Source of the DNA: Shewanella sp. SNU WT4
GTDB lineage: Bacteria; Pseudomonadota; Gammaproteobacteria; Enterobacterales; Shewanellaceae
Length of the DNA stretch: 64,000 nucleotides
NCBI RefSeq assembly: GCF_006494715.1
Contig: NZ_CP041151.1
Span: 3,782,001-3,846,000, forward strand
Reading direction: 5' to 3'
Shown: positions 35,789-45,979 of the stretch, piece after piece
How the letters are laid out: each line of letters starts with the position of its first letter
Numbering within the stretch: position 1 is the first letter of the stretch
Notes under the pieces: model-generated
Told to the model about the DNA's origin: nothing
Databases searched by the model: none
The model's input: only the letters and a program-made list of their open reading frames with translations
Position numbers and translations under genes: made by a program

Positions 35789-38119
35789 TTAGCCGCCTAT
35801 CAGGTTCTGCCACCAATTAAGTGGCTCGCCGCAATTGGCCGCAGGCTGGTAACTATCAAGTAAAGCTGGCACAGCTGACACATTAGCGCAGCCCGCTTGC
35901 ATAGCCACGCCGCTGTTGCGATTAAAGTAAGCGTTAATCACCCCTTGCGGCGGTTGCATCCGTAAACTTATGGGCGCATGGGCTTGTAAATACGCCTGAT
36001 AAACCGCCATGGCGCCACTGCTACCATAAAGATTGGTCTTGCCGTTATCATCAAGCCCCACCCAAATAGCGGCGACATTGCGCTCATCAAAGCCTGCAAA
36101 CCACGCATCGCGGCCATCATTACTGGTCCCCGTTTTACCGGCTATGGTGGCTTTTGGAAATTGCTGACCTAAACGTTTAGCCGTGCCGTTAGCGACAACT
36201 TGCGTCATAGCATATTTCACTAAGTAATCGGCGCCTTGAGGAATTGCACTTGCTGACGCTAAGCTGCTGCCTTCAATGGCCTCATTTTGCTTATTGATAA
36301 CATGAGTCACTGCATGCAATTGTCGATAACGCCCGCCATCGGCTAAGGTCTGATACACCTGCGCTACCATTAACGGCGAGCCATCAACGGCGCCAAGGAA
36401 AATCGATGGATAGTTGCTGACGGGGCCATTCCAGCCAGAGCGCATTAACGTGTCTTTAACCGCATCCACCCCAAGTGCCATGCCCAAATTCACAGTCGGT
36501 ACGTTCATAGATTGCACCAATGCCTGCATTAGGCTCACTTCACCACTAAAGGTTTTAGTGACGTTTTGCGGCGACCAACTTTTGCCTTGTCCATTGTTTA
36601 AGGTAATCGGCTGATCTTTAAGGGGTGACATTAAGTTATAACGCTGCCCTTGCTCAAGCGCCGTGGCGTACACAAAAGGTTTAACTAAAGATCCTATCGG
36701 GCGGCGAATATCCGCGGCGCGATCAAACCCTGCAAATTCAGGTTGTCTATCACCCACCATAGCCGCGATACCAGCGCTGTATTTATCTGTCACTACCATG
36801 CCAGCTTGGATATCTTTAGCGCGCTTATCTAACTGTTTTAAGGTGTGCGATACCGCCTTTTCTGCCGCTTGCTGGGCAATAGGATCTAAAGTGGTATACA
36901 CCTTAATACCTGATTGCTTAAGTAAGGCGTCACCATAACGGCTGCTAAGTTCACGTTTTACTTGGGCGAAAAACGCCGGTAAACGCGCGCGCACAGGTTT
37001 AGATTCTTTGCGTACCCCTAATGGCGATTCAACGGCCACAGTGTATTCATTAACAGAAATCTTATTATTTTCCATCAATAACTTAAGCACCAGATCGCGC
37101 CGCTCTAACGCGCGCGCTGGCGATCGCCACGGATTGTAATAAGACGGCCCTTTAATGCTGGCGATCAAAAATGCTTGCTGAGCTAAGGTCAGTTCTGCCA
37201 CCGGCCTGCCAAAATAAAACTGCGATGCTAAGCCGATACCATGCACAGATCGCGACTTATCTTGGCCCATATACACTTCGTTTAAGTAAGCTTCTAAGAT
37301 CTCTTGCTTGCTGTAACGAAAATCTATGATCACTGCCATCAAGGCTTCACGAATTTTACGCTCAAGGGAGCGCTCACTGCTTAAAAAGAAGTTTTTAGCT
37401 AACTGCTGAGTAATAGTCGAGCCGCCTTGCACAGTACGACCGGCGCTAACGTTAACTAACGCCGCGCGTAAAATAGCTATGGGGTTAATGCCGTGATGAT
37501 CGTAAAAACTTCTATCTTCCACCAGCAATAATGACTCAACTATGTACTTAGGCATCTCGGCCGTTGGTACAAAAATTCGGTCTTCCGCATCCGATGCAAT
37601 AATTCTATCAAGCAGCACAGGCTCTAAATAAAACACCGCCAGCTCGCGTTTATCAGACATGCGCGCCACGCTAGTCACCCCTTGGCTATCAAAGGTTAAC
37701 ATGACTTGCTGCTCGGGCTGCTTACCGTCTGGATGCAAAAACGGGCGACGCCATAACTGTATACGGGTCGCAGAGGCAGAATACTCACCCACTTCTCTGG
37801 GATTGGCCACCTTGCGATACCCAAGCACAGCTAATTCTTGCAGCACTTGTTGATGACTAATGGCGGCGCCAGGATATAGGCTCATTGGCCGACTAAAGAT
37901 TTGCGCCGGTAAATACCACTTCTGCCCTTCAAACTTGCTGGCGATGATTTGATCTAAATAAATGCAATAGCTAGCTACGACTGTGGTCACCACTAAAGCC
38001 AATTTCCAACTAATAGACCATAAGCGCTTCATCATAGTAGGTGACTGACGGGCTGACTTGGCCCTAGGCTTACGCGCTTTAGGGCTTGGTTTTTCTGAGG
38101 TATTTTTTTTAACTGTCAT
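35789..38119 (-). CDS. mrcB: Penicillin-binding protein 1B
   Basis: A 776-residue bifunctional class A PBP that polymerises lipid II and crosslinks peptidoglycan. The basic cytoplasmic tail (about 1-32) is followed by a TM helix (about 34-52), a UB2H-like region, then the GT51 glycosyltransferase with catalytic E201 in EDRSFYDHHG and GGSTITQQLAKN. The transpeptidase has S477-x-x-K480 (GSLVKP), an SMN motif and KTGTSND. The length is somewhat shorter than E. coli PBP1B (844). It is adjacent to hrpB in the same direction, as in E. coli, where mrcB follows hrpB. Confidence 0.95.
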   Translation of the reverse strand: MTVKKNTSEKPSPKARKPRAKSARQSPTMMKRLWSISWKLALVVTTVVASYCIYLDQIIASKFEGQKWYLPAQIFSRPMSLYPGAAISHQQVLQELAVLGYRKVANPREVGEYSASATRIQLWRRPFLHPDGKQPEQQVMLTFDSQGVTSVARMSDKRELAVFYLEPVLLDRIIASDAEDRIFVPTAEMPKYIVESLLLVEDRSFYDHHGINPIAILRAALVNVSAGRTVQGGSTITQQLAKNFFLSSERSLERKIREALMAVIIDFRYSKQEILEAYLNEVYMGQDKSRSVHGIGLASQFYFGRPVAELTLAQQAFLIASIKGPSYYNPWRSPARALERRDLVLKLLMENNKISVNEYTVAVESPLGVRKESKPVRARLPAFFAQVKRELSSRYGDALLKQSGIKVYTTLDPIAQQAAEKAVSHTLKQLDKRAKDIQAGMVVTDKYSAGIAAMVGDRQPEFAGFDRAADIRRPIGSLVKPFVYATALEQGQRYNLMSPLKDQPITLNNGQGKSWSPQNVTKTFSGEVSLMQALVQSMNVPTVNLGMALGVDAVKDTLMRSGWNGPVSNYPSIFLGAVDGSPLMVAQVYQTLADGGRYRQLHAVTHVINKQNEAIEGSSLASASAIPQGADYLVKYAMTQVVANGTAKRLGQQFPKATIAGKTGTSNDGRDAWFAGFDERNVAAIWVGLDDNGKTNLYGSSGAMAVYQAYLQAHAPISLRMQPPQGVINAYFNRNSGVAMQAGCANVSAVPALLDSYQPAANCGEPLNWWQNLIGG

Positions 38120-38280
38120 AAATCCTGTCTTTTACACTGATATGGCAATGGCTTAAATCGCAAGGCCACTGAACCATGGCGTTAGAGGCGATTATCCCAG
38201 AACATCCAGTAACTTGATAGTTAAGCTCTCTTGGCCTTGAAATAGGCGCCGCCAGTCACAAGGCTGTAGCTAAATTGTCA

Positions 38281-40821
38281 TTAACTCTTTTTGGCCGCTA
38301 GCTCTTGGGTGCGCTTTTTGGTGTGTTTAGTGGGCTCACTGTCTTGGGGGTTATCTGGCCATAAATGCTTGGGGTAGCGCCCCTTCATTTCTTTTTTCAC
38401 TTCCACATAAGGCCCTGCCCAAAAACTAGCAAGATCTTGAGTTAAGGCTAAAGGCCGTCTTGCTGGAGAGAGTAATTCCATAGTCACAGTAAGCTCACCA
38501 TTAGCCACTTTTGGGCTAGCGGCTAACCCTAAGGCTTCTTGTAGACGCACGCTTAATAAGGCGCGGCCCGCATCATCATAACGTATGGGCGCGCGGCTGC
38601 CGGTCGCCATCTTCCATGACACAGGTAAATAGTTATCTAGGTTAGTAAGCAGCGGCCAAGGCAGAGCGCCATGCAACATAGCTAACACATCAAGCTTAGC
38701 GAGCTGCGCCACACTATTGATATTAATCAGATAAGGAGCAAGCCAAGTATCAAGACTTGCCATTAAGGCGCTATCACTAAAATCTGGCCAAGAATGATTA
38801 GTATCCTTGTGGCGCGCAATCGCAAGGCGCAGTTGTAACTGCTTCACATCATCGGTGATGGTTAAAAGATTCACCCCCTTACGGGCAATTTGCTGCAACA
38901 AGGCTTGCTGCACCATAGCGGGATCAAAGGTGGTTAAGGCTTGCTCGCGCCATAACACTTGGCCGATGCGCCACTCGTTTTTACCGCTAACCCTTTGGGT
39001 ATTATCATCAAAACCTAGCAATGAATGGCGCGTCACTAAATGCGCGAGCGCATCGTTAAAATGGGCGGGATCTAAAGGGCTCGCTAAATATACCCGCCCC
39101 GCCGCTTGCCCTTGATGCAACTGAAAATCAGCCACCACTAACCAAGCTTGCTGCGACAGCGCGGCGCAGTCCACTGTTACCCCAGTGCCATTGGCCAGTA
39201 AAAAACCATCACTAGAGCGGCGTTTAGCAATGCGATCGGGAAAGGCTAAAGCCAGTAATAAACCGATATCAGAAGGATGCGCGGCCAAGGCCGCCTTGGC
39301 AAAATCACCACCAACGCCAAGCTTAGTGAGCCACTTACCCGCTTGCTGCAATAATGGCCCTGATTGCGCTACGCCTAAATAATCAAAAATATCTGCGCCT
39401 TTATTAGGTAAGCCGCGCGCCTCAATAATGCTTGCCAGCAAGCAAGCTAAGGCCAGCAAATGCGGCTGCGATTGCGCAAGCGTTACTGATGCCAGCAGCA
39501 TGTGCGCAAGCCTTGGATCGCAGCCTAAACTGTGGGCTTGTCGCCCTAAGGGAGTGAGTTTGCGCTGGCTATCCACTAAGGTTAAGTCTTGCAGTAACTG
39601 CCACGCCTGCGCTTCATGCACGCTTGGCGGCGGCGTTAATAAAGGCAAATCAGTTAATTGACGCACGCCCCAGAGGCTGGCGTCCAGCGCCATAGCGGTG
39701 AGATCGGCATGCAAAATACTGGGATCTTCAGCAAGCGCTTGACGATCAAAAGTTTCAGCGGGCCATAAACGCACGCACCAACCCGCGGCGGTTCGACCGG
39801 CGCGGCCACTGCGCTGCACGGCAGACGTCTGACTAATGCGGTTAAGTCGCAATAAATTAACCCCAGATCGCGGCTGATAGCTGGCTTGCCTATGCCAGCC
39901 GCTATCAACCACCATAGTGACGCCTGGGATAGTCAAACTCGATTCGGCGACATTAGTCGCTAGCACCACTTTTACCCGCCCTTGGCTATCTTCAGCCAGC
40001 GCTAAATCTTGGGCAGCCGGAGACATGGCGCCATATAAAGGCGTAACTAAAAATTGGCGGCTATCTAAGCGATCGTTAAGGTACTGCTGTAACTTATTGA
40101 TTTCACCTTTACCCGGCAAAAATGCCAACAAATTACCTGCCAGAGGCGGCGCGCTAAGTAGCTCAGTGATAGTGCTCCCCATATGGGTCAGCCAATCGGC
40201 AGCGGTTTTAGGCGCTTGATAACTAATAGAAACGGGATAACTGCGCCCTTGGGATTGTATATGGGGCGCATCTGGCATCAGCTCATTTAAAGGTAAACCT
40301 GTTAAGGTGGCTGACATCGCCAAAATTCGTAGATCTTCGCGCACACTGGCCTGCACTTCTAAGGCTAATGCGAGGGAGAGATCGGTCGTAAGATGACGTT
40401 CATGGATTTCATCGAAAATCACCACATCAACCCCAGTTAACTCGGGATCGGCTTGGATCATGCGGGTTAGCACGCCTTCAGTCACAATTTCGAGGCGAGT
40501 GTTGCGACCCACTTTAGTTTCACCACGCACCCTAAAACCGACCTCATCGCCAACGCTTTGCTTACGTTGCTTGGCAATAAAATGGGCTATCGATCGCGCC
40601 GCTACTCGCCTTGGTTCCAACATTATGATCCGGCCAGTAATTTCAGGCCAATCCAACATAGCCAAAGGCAAAGCCGTGGACTTACCCGCGCCAGTCGAGG
40701 CTTCTAGAATAACTTGAGTGGATTCGTTAAGCGCCTTGCGCAGGGCAGGCAAAAGATCATGAATAGGAAGATGTGACAAAATCGCGACTTTTTTAACTGA
40801 GATTGGCCTCAGTGTACTCAT
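38281..40821 (-). CDS. hrpB: ATP-dependent RNA helicase HrpB
   Basis: An 846-residue DEAH-box helicase. Motif I is STGAGKST (42-49), motif II is DEIH (137-140), motif III is SAT in LAMSATL, motif V/VI contains TNVAESSLTIPG and QRSGRAGRTAAG. These are followed by the HA2-like region and the HrpB-specific C-terminal domain. E. coli HrpB is 824 residues. The start at 40821 gives MSTLRPISVKK ahead of the conserved LPIHDLLP. The gene precedes mrcB, which is also the E. coli order. The physiological role of HrpB is still unclear even in E. coli. Confidence 0.95.
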   Translation of the reverse strand: MSTLRPISVKKVAILSHLPIHDLLPALRKALNESTQVILEASTGAGKSTALPLAMLDWPEITGRIIMLEPRRVAARSIAHFIAKQRKQSVGDEVGFRVRGETKVGRNTRLEIVTEGVLTRMIQADPELTGVDVVIFDEIHERHLTTDLSLALALEVQASVREDLRILAMSATLTGLPLNELMPDAPHIQSQGRSYPVSISYQAPKTAADWLTHMGSTITELLSAPPLAGNLLAFLPGKGEINKLQQYLNDRLDSRQFLVTPLYGAMSPAAQDLALAEDSQGRVKVVLATNVAESSLTIPGVTMVVDSGWHRQASYQPRSGVNLLRLNRISQTSAVQRSGRAGRTAAGWCVRLWPAETFDRQALAEDPSILHADLTAMALDASLWGVRQLTDLPLLTPPPSVHEAQAWQLLQDLTLVDSQRKLTPLGRQAHSLGCDPRLAHMLLASVTLAQSQPHLLALACLLASIIEARGLPNKGADIFDYLGVAQSGPLLQQAGKWLTKLGVGGDFAKAALAAHPSDIGLLLALAFPDRIAKRRSSDGFLLANGTGVTVDCAALSQQAWLVVADFQLHQGQAAGRVYLASPLDPAHFNDALAHLVTRHSLLGFDDNTQRVSGKNEWRIGQVLWREQALTTFDPAMVQQALLQQIARKGVNLLTITDDVKQLQLRLAIARHKDTNHSWPDFSDSALMASLDTWLAPYLININSVAQLAKLDVLAMLHGALPWPLLTNLDNYLPVSWKMATGSRAPIRYDDAGRALLSVRLQEALGLAASPKVANGELTVTMELLSPARRPLALTQDLASFWAGPYVEVKKEMKGRYPKHLWPDNPQDSEPTKHTKKRTQELAAKKS

Positions 40822-40833
40822 TCTCAGGCGCAG

Positions 40834-40857
40834 ATGCTACGCGGCGAATGCTACGCG
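40834..40857. repeat. 14-bp period tandem duplication between hrpB and the GGDEF-EAL gene
   Basis: ATGCTACGCG occurs at 40834-40843 and 40848-40857 in the 46-bp spacer, just past the 3' end of the upstream gene. Confidence 0.6.
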
Positions 40858-40867
40858 CTATTGGCGA

Positions 40868-43063
40868 TTAGCCATAGGCTTGCTTAGGGTTGATGAGTGA
40901 GCTTAGCGGCATAGGTTTAGCAAAATGATAACCTTGGCCATAATCCACGCCAATTTCAGTCAACAGGTTACTGATATTTTGATCTTCCACAAATTCACCT
41001 ATGGTTAAAAAATGCATGTCTTGGCCAAGTTGACGTATGGCGCGCACAATCGCTTGATCATCTTTACTGCTGCAAAGATGTTTTACAAACTGCCCATCGA
41101 TTTTGACTACATCTAAATCCCAGCGTTTAAGATAAGCAAAGCTTGAAAAGCCAGCGCCAAAATCATCGAGGGCTAACTTACAGCCATACTGGCGCACCAT
41201 AATAATAAAGTCGCTGGCAAGCTCTAACTGGCTCACGGCCGCAGTTTCTGTGATTTCAAAACAGAGCTTAGAGGCGTACTGTGGGCAAGATTGCAGCTTT
41301 AACTCCAGCCATTGTAAAAAGCCTCTATCCCCTAAGGAGGTGGCGGATAAGTTCACCGACACCATATTTAACCCATCCCAAATCTGGCTATTGTTTTCAG
41401 CCCATTGCAACAAGTGATCAACCACCCAAGTATCAACCTTGGCCGCTAAGTTATAGCGCTCGGCTGCAGGTAAAAACGTATCAGGGGATAGCATCTTGCC
41501 ATCGGCCGCCGATAAACGCAGTAATATTTCTAAATGCAGGCCGGCTTCTAAGCCTTGCAACGGGATAATTGGCTGAAAAAACAACTCGAAATTATCCCGA
41601 TTTAATGCTGATAGAATATCGGTACTCGCCAGCATTTCATTGTGAAGCTTGTTCATTCTGGGGTCATGATTATCATAAAAATGCCAACCATTACGGCCTA
41701 ATTCTTTAGCTAGGCTACAAGCGGCATCTGCATGACTCATCACTTGGTAAATATCGGGATCAGTGCGATCAATTTTCGCCAACCCCATACTAATGCTGAC
41801 GCTATGCTGCCGCCCTTGCCAGCTAAACTCATGACTTGAAACCTGCTGACAAATGCGTGACGCAATTAAACTTGCTGACTCGCTATTGGCTTGGTGCATT
41901 AAAATAGCAAACTCATCACCACCAATACGGGCAAGTATGTCGCCGCGGCGAATCAACTGCTTAAGACGCATAGCTACCTGACACAAGAGCTTATCCCCTG
42001 CCATATGGCCACTGATATTATTCACAACTTGGAACTGATCTAAATCCAAAAAAGCCACGCAAGCGGGAGCCGATCCCTCTTCACGCATCACTTGCCCTAA
42101 GGAAGTTTCAAAGTAACAGCGATTAGGTAAACCAGTTAAGGCATCATAATTGGCCTGAAACGATAATTCAGCCGCCAATCTATGTTGCTCACTAATATCT
42201 TCGGCTAACAGCACGATAGAATCTGGCCAGCTTTGCATGCGGCTGAAATTCAAGCGTTGCCAACTTTGGCGCAGTGAGGTGTGATTGGTCTTATTGATTT
42301 TGAACGCCACCTCACACCAAGACTGATGCAAGATACCATCGCGCACCATGTTAATGGCTTCAGTTAATACCGCTTTATCATCATCATGCAGCAAGCTGGT
42401 TAAGTCTTGCCCCTCAAAGACGCCTAGGCTGTGGCGCGCCACTTGATTGAGTAAAGACAAGCGATTTTGGTTATCAACCACAGCGCACGCCAGCGGTAGC
42501 TGATTAAATAGCATCTGGTATTTATGTTCGCTGGCTAGCAAGGCATTGGCAATGCGTGTCAACTCTAAGGCAGACGATATCAAGGTTTGGGTATGATTAA
42601 GTTCTTGAATGAAACTGTCAGACCATGGCCGCGCCTTGCGACTCACAGCGCCCAATGCCAGCTTAGTGCTACCAAAACTGATGGGAGATAAGACTAATAA
42701 GGATTGTACTTGCCACTTTTTAAGCAGCATCTTTTCTTGGCGGGCCAGTGCCGGCAAGAAATTAACATCAGGGATTAATACTTGTTCGCCAGCGCGAATA
42801 AGTTCTCTAAAATAATTTAATCGAGCCAATGGCCAATCACGGCCCAGCATACCTTCTGAGTGCTTAGTGTATAAATGATGAGGGCGTAATCTATGCAGGC
42901 CATTTTGATTAGGCAAACCAAGCACAAACACCCCATCGCAATCTAATTGCTCGGTAATGGCTTGCAATGCCTTGTCGACATTTTGCTGGAGTGTCGCGCT
43001 GGGGCTGTGACTAAAAATGTCTTTCAGCACCTGCTGTAATAGTTGTCCTTGCATACTTTCCAT
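40868..43063 (-). CDS. GAF/PAS-GGDEF-EAL cyclic-di-GMP protein
   Basis: A 731-residue cytoplasmic protein with no membrane segments: an N-terminal GAF-like sensor (about 5-165), a PAS-like domain (about 175-290), GGDEF (about 300-465) and EAL (about 475-725). The cyclase motif GGDEF (381-385) is intact. In the EAL domain the catalytic Glu is E512 (EIL rather than EAL), and NLSATSL, CFEITETA, LDDFGAGFSS, VKIDGQFV and GYHFAKP are all present, so both activities could be active. ATG 43063 is preferred to the TTG at 43069. It sits between hrpB and pepB; the gene is an insertion relative to the E. coli order. Confidence 0.9.
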   Translation of the reverse strand: MESMQGQLLQQVLKDIFSHSPSATLQQNVDKALQAITEQLDCDGVFVLGLPNQNGLHRLRPHHLYTKHSEGMLGRDWPLARLNYFRELIRAGEQVLIPDVNFLPALARQEKMLLKKWQVQSLLVLSPISFGSTKLALGAVSRKARPWSDSFIQELNHTQTLISSALELTRIANALLASEHKYQMLFNQLPLACAVVDNQNRLSLLNQVARHSLGVFEGQDLTSLLHDDDKAVLTEAINMVRDGILHQSWCEVAFKINKTNHTSLRQSWQRLNFSRMQSWPDSIVLLAEDISEQHRLAAELSFQANYDALTGLPNRCYFETSLGQVMREEGSAPACVAFLDLDQFQVVNNISGHMAGDKLLCQVAMRLKQLIRRGDILARIGGDEFAILMHQANSESASLIASRICQQVSSHEFSWQGRQHSVSISMGLAKIDRTDPDIYQVMSHADAACSLAKELGRNGWHFYDNHDPRMNKLHNEMLASTDILSALNRDNFELFFQPIIPLQGLEAGLHLEILLRLSAADGKMLSPDTFLPAAERYNLAAKVDTWVVDHLLQWAENNSQIWDGLNMVSVNLSATSLGDRGFLQWLELKLQSCPQYASKLCFEITETAAVSQLELASDFIIMVRQYGCKLALDDFGAGFSSFAYLKRWDLDVVKIDGQFVKHLCSSKDDQAIVRAIRQLGQDMHFLTIGEFVEDQNISNLLTEIGVDYGQGYHFAKPMPLSSLINPKQAYG

Positions 43064-43180
43064 GAACAATATCTATAAAAGTCCTTTTGGATAAGCATAG
43101 TCTTTAAAAATGTATTTGCACTTTTAACCTTGGATTAAATAGGGAAAATAATCATGTAGCTATGGCATGTTTAAGCTGCA

Positions 43181-43202
43181 AATGTGGCTTGCAAGCCACA
43201 TT
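43181..43202. repeat. 22-bp perfect palindrome
   Basis: AATGTGGCTT-GC-AAGCCACATT lies between pepB and the GGDEF-EAL gene, next to a second hairpin. It lacks a T run. Confidence 0.7.
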
Positions 43203-43217
43203 GTCTCGCTCAATATT

Positions 43218-43244
43218 ACCCAAGGCGAATGCTTCGCCTTGGGT
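43218..43244 (-). terminator. Terminator-like hairpin after pepB
   Basis: A perfect 12-bp stem ACCCAAGGCGAA / TTCGCCTTGGGT with a 3-nt loop, 13 bp after the pepB stop. There is no T run on the minus strand. Confidence 0.6.
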
Positions 43245-43256
43245 GTATAACTGCGC

Positions 43257-44546
43257 CTATTGCTTAAGTAGCTCAGCCACTGTCAACACGCCATGAGCGG
43301 TAGCGCCCGCAGAATTAAGTGTCGTCGCTGAATCTTCAAAGGCCGCAGCCAAATCCATATGTAACCACTGGCAATCTGGAGAGACAAAACGCCACAAGAA
43401 ACCCGCGGCATTAGAAGCGCCGCCCGCACCGCCACCTTTTATTGGCCGGCTATTAGCGGTATCAGCGTAGGCTGATGGACACATGTCCTTATGCCAAGGG
43501 GCTAATGGCAAGGGCCACACTTGCTCATCCACTTGCGCGGCTTTTTGTTGTGTCAGACTAAGTAATTCAGTGTGCGGTGAAAAGATAGCGTTATAGCTGC
43601 GACCAAGTGCCATCACGGCTGCGCCGGTTAACGTAGCGGCATCTATCACTAATTTAGCGCCAGATTCACAGGCCGCTTGTAAACCATCGGCCAGCACTAA
43701 ACGGCCTTCAGCGTCAGTATTAACCACTTCTACACTCACGCCATTTTTATAGGTAAGAATATCGCCAAGCTTATAGGCGCCGCCGCTGATTAAGTTCTCG
43801 GCGCAGCATAAGTACAACTTAACTCTTTGCTTCAAACCGCGGCTAATGGCAAGGCCTAAGGCCGCAGTCACAGTCGCCGCGCCGCCCATGTCGCACTTCA
43901 TGGTCAGCATGCCTTCTGATGGCTTAATGCTGTAACCGCCAGAATCAAAGGTAATGCCTTTACCCACAAGCGCCACAGCAACTGGGGCATCTTCAGCCAG
44001 CGGATTATAATCTAGCTCAAGCAAAGCGGGCGCTCTAACGCTGCCACGGCCAACGGCGTGAATCCCAATCCAGCCATGCTCTAATAAAGCCTCGCCTTCA
44101 ATAATGCGATAAGTCACTTGCTTGGGAGCTAACTCAGTAAGCCAGTTAGCCGCGCTTTGCGCTAATACTAACGGCGAGAGATTCTCAGGGGTTTCATTAA
44201 CCAGCTGCCGCGCAAAACCAGTGCAAGCCGCGCGCAGTTTAAGTTCACTAATGTCGCTTTCTGAACCCGTCCATGTCAGTTCATAATCATTTTTAGCGCA
44301 ATAATAGCCTTGGCCAAAACGCCATTGCTGCTCGAGTGACCAAGCGCCCGCTAAGGCCACTTGATTTATCCCTAAAGTGCGCAGTTTTCGCGCCGCTTTT
44401 TGAATTTGGCGCAGTTCATCACCGCTCGCTAGATGTATGGTGGCTGTGGGCGTTTTAGCATCGGCGCCAAAGGTTACATCGGCCTTCCCCCAAGAAGACG
44501 GCACGGGATCGCGACTTAAACTGACCTGCATGGTAACTACTTGCAT
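43257..44546 (-). CDS. pepB: Leucyl aminopeptidase family M17, PepB-like
   Basis: A 429-residue cytoplasmic metallo-aminopeptidase, close to the E. coli PepB length (427). The start at 44546 is chosen because AAGGA lies just upstream and it avoids an unlikely extension. The C-terminal catalytic domain shows VGKGITFDSGGYSIKP (metal-binding Lys and Asp), MKCDMGGAA and the M17 signature NTDAEGRL, followed by DAATLTGA. The N-terminal domain is shorter than in PepA (503), supporting PepB. It diverges from sfsA with 103 bp between them. Likely function: removal of N-terminal residues from peptides in the cytoplasm. Confidence 0.88.
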   Translation of the reverse strand: MQVVTMQVSLSRDPVPSSWGKADVTFGADAKTPTATIHLASGDELRQIQKAARKLRTLGINQVALAGAWSLEQQWRFGQGYYCAKNDYELTWTGSESDISELKLRAACTGFARQLVNETPENLSPLVLAQSAANWLTELAPKQVTYRIIEGEALLEHGWIGIHAVGRGSVRAPALLELDYNPLAEDAPVAVALVGKGITFDSGGYSIKPSEGMLTMKCDMGGAATVTAALGLAISRGLKQRVKLYLCCAENLISGGAYKLGDILTYKNGVSVEVVNTDAEGRLVLADGLQAACESGAKLVIDAATLTGAAVMALGRSYNAIFSPHTELLSLTQQKAAQVDEQVWPLPLAPWHKDMCPSAYADTANSRPIKGGGAGGASNAAGFLWRFVSPDCQWLHMDLAAAFEDSATTLNSAGATAHGVLTVAELLKQ

Positions 44547-44649
44547 AACATATCCTTCGTTGTTGCTTGTGATTGTCTGGTACTCTAACTTGCTCGCGGC
44601 GCTAATGCCACCTACCCTAGCTGACATCTTTTATTGATAATTATCCCCT

Positions 44650-45354
44650 ATGCATTTTTCTCCGCCATTGCAATCAGGCCGCCTGATTAAACGCTACAAA
44701 CGCTTTTTAACTGACGTCAAACTCGATGACGGCAGTGAAATCACAATTCATTGCCCCAATACTGGCTCAATGAAAAACTGCCTATTTGAAAATGAAGTGC
44801 TGTGGTATTCGTTATCAGATAATCCCAAGCGTAAATACCCTGGCACCTTTGAAGTCATGACCACGCCTCAAGGCCACTTAATTGGCTTAAATACTACCCG
44901 CGCCAATGCGTTAGCAGAAGAAGCGATACAGCAAGGCGTGATTAGTGAACTAAGTGGCTACAGCCGCTGCCAGCGCGAAGTGAAATATGGGGATGAAAAT
45001 AGCCGCATTGATTTACTGCTCACTGGCCCAGATAAAGCCGATTGCTACATTGAAGTTAAAAGCTGCACTTTATTAGAACAAGAATGGGGATACTTTCCCG
45101 ATGCTGTCACCACGCGCGGCCAAAAGCATCTGCGCGAATTAATGGCCATGACACAAATAGGTCATAGAGCCGTGTTACTGTTTGTTATTCAGCACACAGG
45201 TATTAGCCAAATGCGCGCCGCAGAACATATTGACCCGCTTTACTGTCAACTGCTGCGCCAAGCCATTGCCATGGGGGTTGAGGTCATTGCTTATGGTGTC
45301 AATATTTCCGCCACGGAAATCACTCTTAGCCATAAGTGTCGATTTGAAAATTAA
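44650..45354 (+). CDS. sfsA: Sugar fermentation stimulation protein SfsA
   Basis: A 234-residue protein equal in length to E. coli SfsA (234). Typical blocks are [12 protein letters not shown] near the N-terminus, [10 protein letters not shown] at about 37-46, RIDLLL with a PD-(D/E)XK-like [11 protein letters not shown] at about 136-146, and [13 protein letters not shown] at about 153-165. The IEVKS block suggests a nuclease-like fold, and an N-terminal OB-like domain fits DNA binding. It was first linked to maltose metabolism in E. coli, but its biochemical role is unresolved. It lies upstream of dksA, as in E. coli, with its own 170-bp downstream gap. Confidence 0.95.
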   Translation: MHFSPPLQSGRLIKRYKRFLTDVKLDDGSEITIHCPNTGSMKNCLFENEVLWYSLSDNPKRKYPGTFEVMTTPQGHLIGLNTTRANALAEEAIQQGVISELSGYSRCQREVKYGDENSRIDLLLTGPDKADCYIEVKSCTLLEQEWGYFPDAVTTRGQKHLRELMAMTQIGHRAVLLFVIQHTGISQMRAAEHIDPLYCQLLRQAIAMGVEVIAYGVNISATEITLSHKCRFEN

Positions 45355-45439
45355 TCAGTCACCTTTTTAGTGATAAAATTTGAAATTCCTTGAATTAAAG
45401 GACATAGTCAAATAATTGATACAAGGGAATGTAAAAAAA

Positions 45440-45468
45440 TTGCCTCCGTGTAAAGATTCTGATATAGA
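45440..45468 (+). promoter_or_regulatory. Putative sigma-70 promoter of dksA
   Basis: TTGCCT, a 17-bp spacer and TATAGA give a start near 45475, about 50 nt before the dksA ATG. Confidence 0.55.
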
Positions 45469-45524
45469 TAGCGGCCGTTAAAATACCGACGCCCCACGAC
45501 GCAAAAGATTACAGGAGATGCGTT

Positions 45525-45968
45525 ATGCCTGAAGGCACTAAAAAACTCGGCGTTCTCGCTATCGCAGGTGTAGAACCCTACCAGGAAAAACCTGGTGAAG
45601 AGTACATGAACTCTGCTCAACTGGGCCATTTCAGGAAGATCCTCGAAGCTTGGCGTAATCAGCTGCGCGAAGAAGTGGACCGTACTCTGAACCATATGCA
45701 GGATGAAGCCGCAAACTTCCCCGATCCCGTTGACCGAGCAGCTCAAGAAGAAGAGTTTAGCTTAGAGTTACGTGCCCGCGATCGTGAGCGTAAGCTGATC
45801 AAAAAGATTGAAAAGACACTTCAGAAAATTGAAGAAGATGATTTTGGTTTCTGTGATACCTGCGGTATCGAAATCGGAATTCGTCGTCTAGAAGCTCGTC
45901 CAACTGCCGATCAATGTATCGACTGTAAGACGCTGGCTGAAATCAAAGAAAAGCAAATGGCCGGTTAA
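45525..45968 (+). CDS. dksA: RNA polymerase-binding transcription factor DksA
   Basis: A 147-residue secondary-channel factor that, with ppGpp, reprograms RNA polymerase in the stringent response. The coiled coil (about 33-108) has the essential acidic tip D67-x-x-D70-x-A. The C4 zinc finger is C110-x2-C113 and C131-x2-C134, the canonical cysteine-rich form. The sequence is close to E. coli DksA (151). AGGAGA lies 8 nt before the ATG. It heads the conserved dksA-gluQ-pcnB-folK cluster; a 26-bp palindrome separates it from gluQ and may reduce read-through. Confidence 0.98.
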   Translation: MPEGTKKLGVLAIAGVEPYQEKPGEEYMNSAQLGHFRKILEAWRNQLREEVDRTLNHMQDEAANFPDPVDRAAQEEEFSLELRARDRERKLIKKIEKTLQKIEEDDFGFCDTCGIEIGIRRLEARPTADQCIDCKTLAEIKEKQMAG

Positions 45969-45979
45969 TTCTGTCCTCA

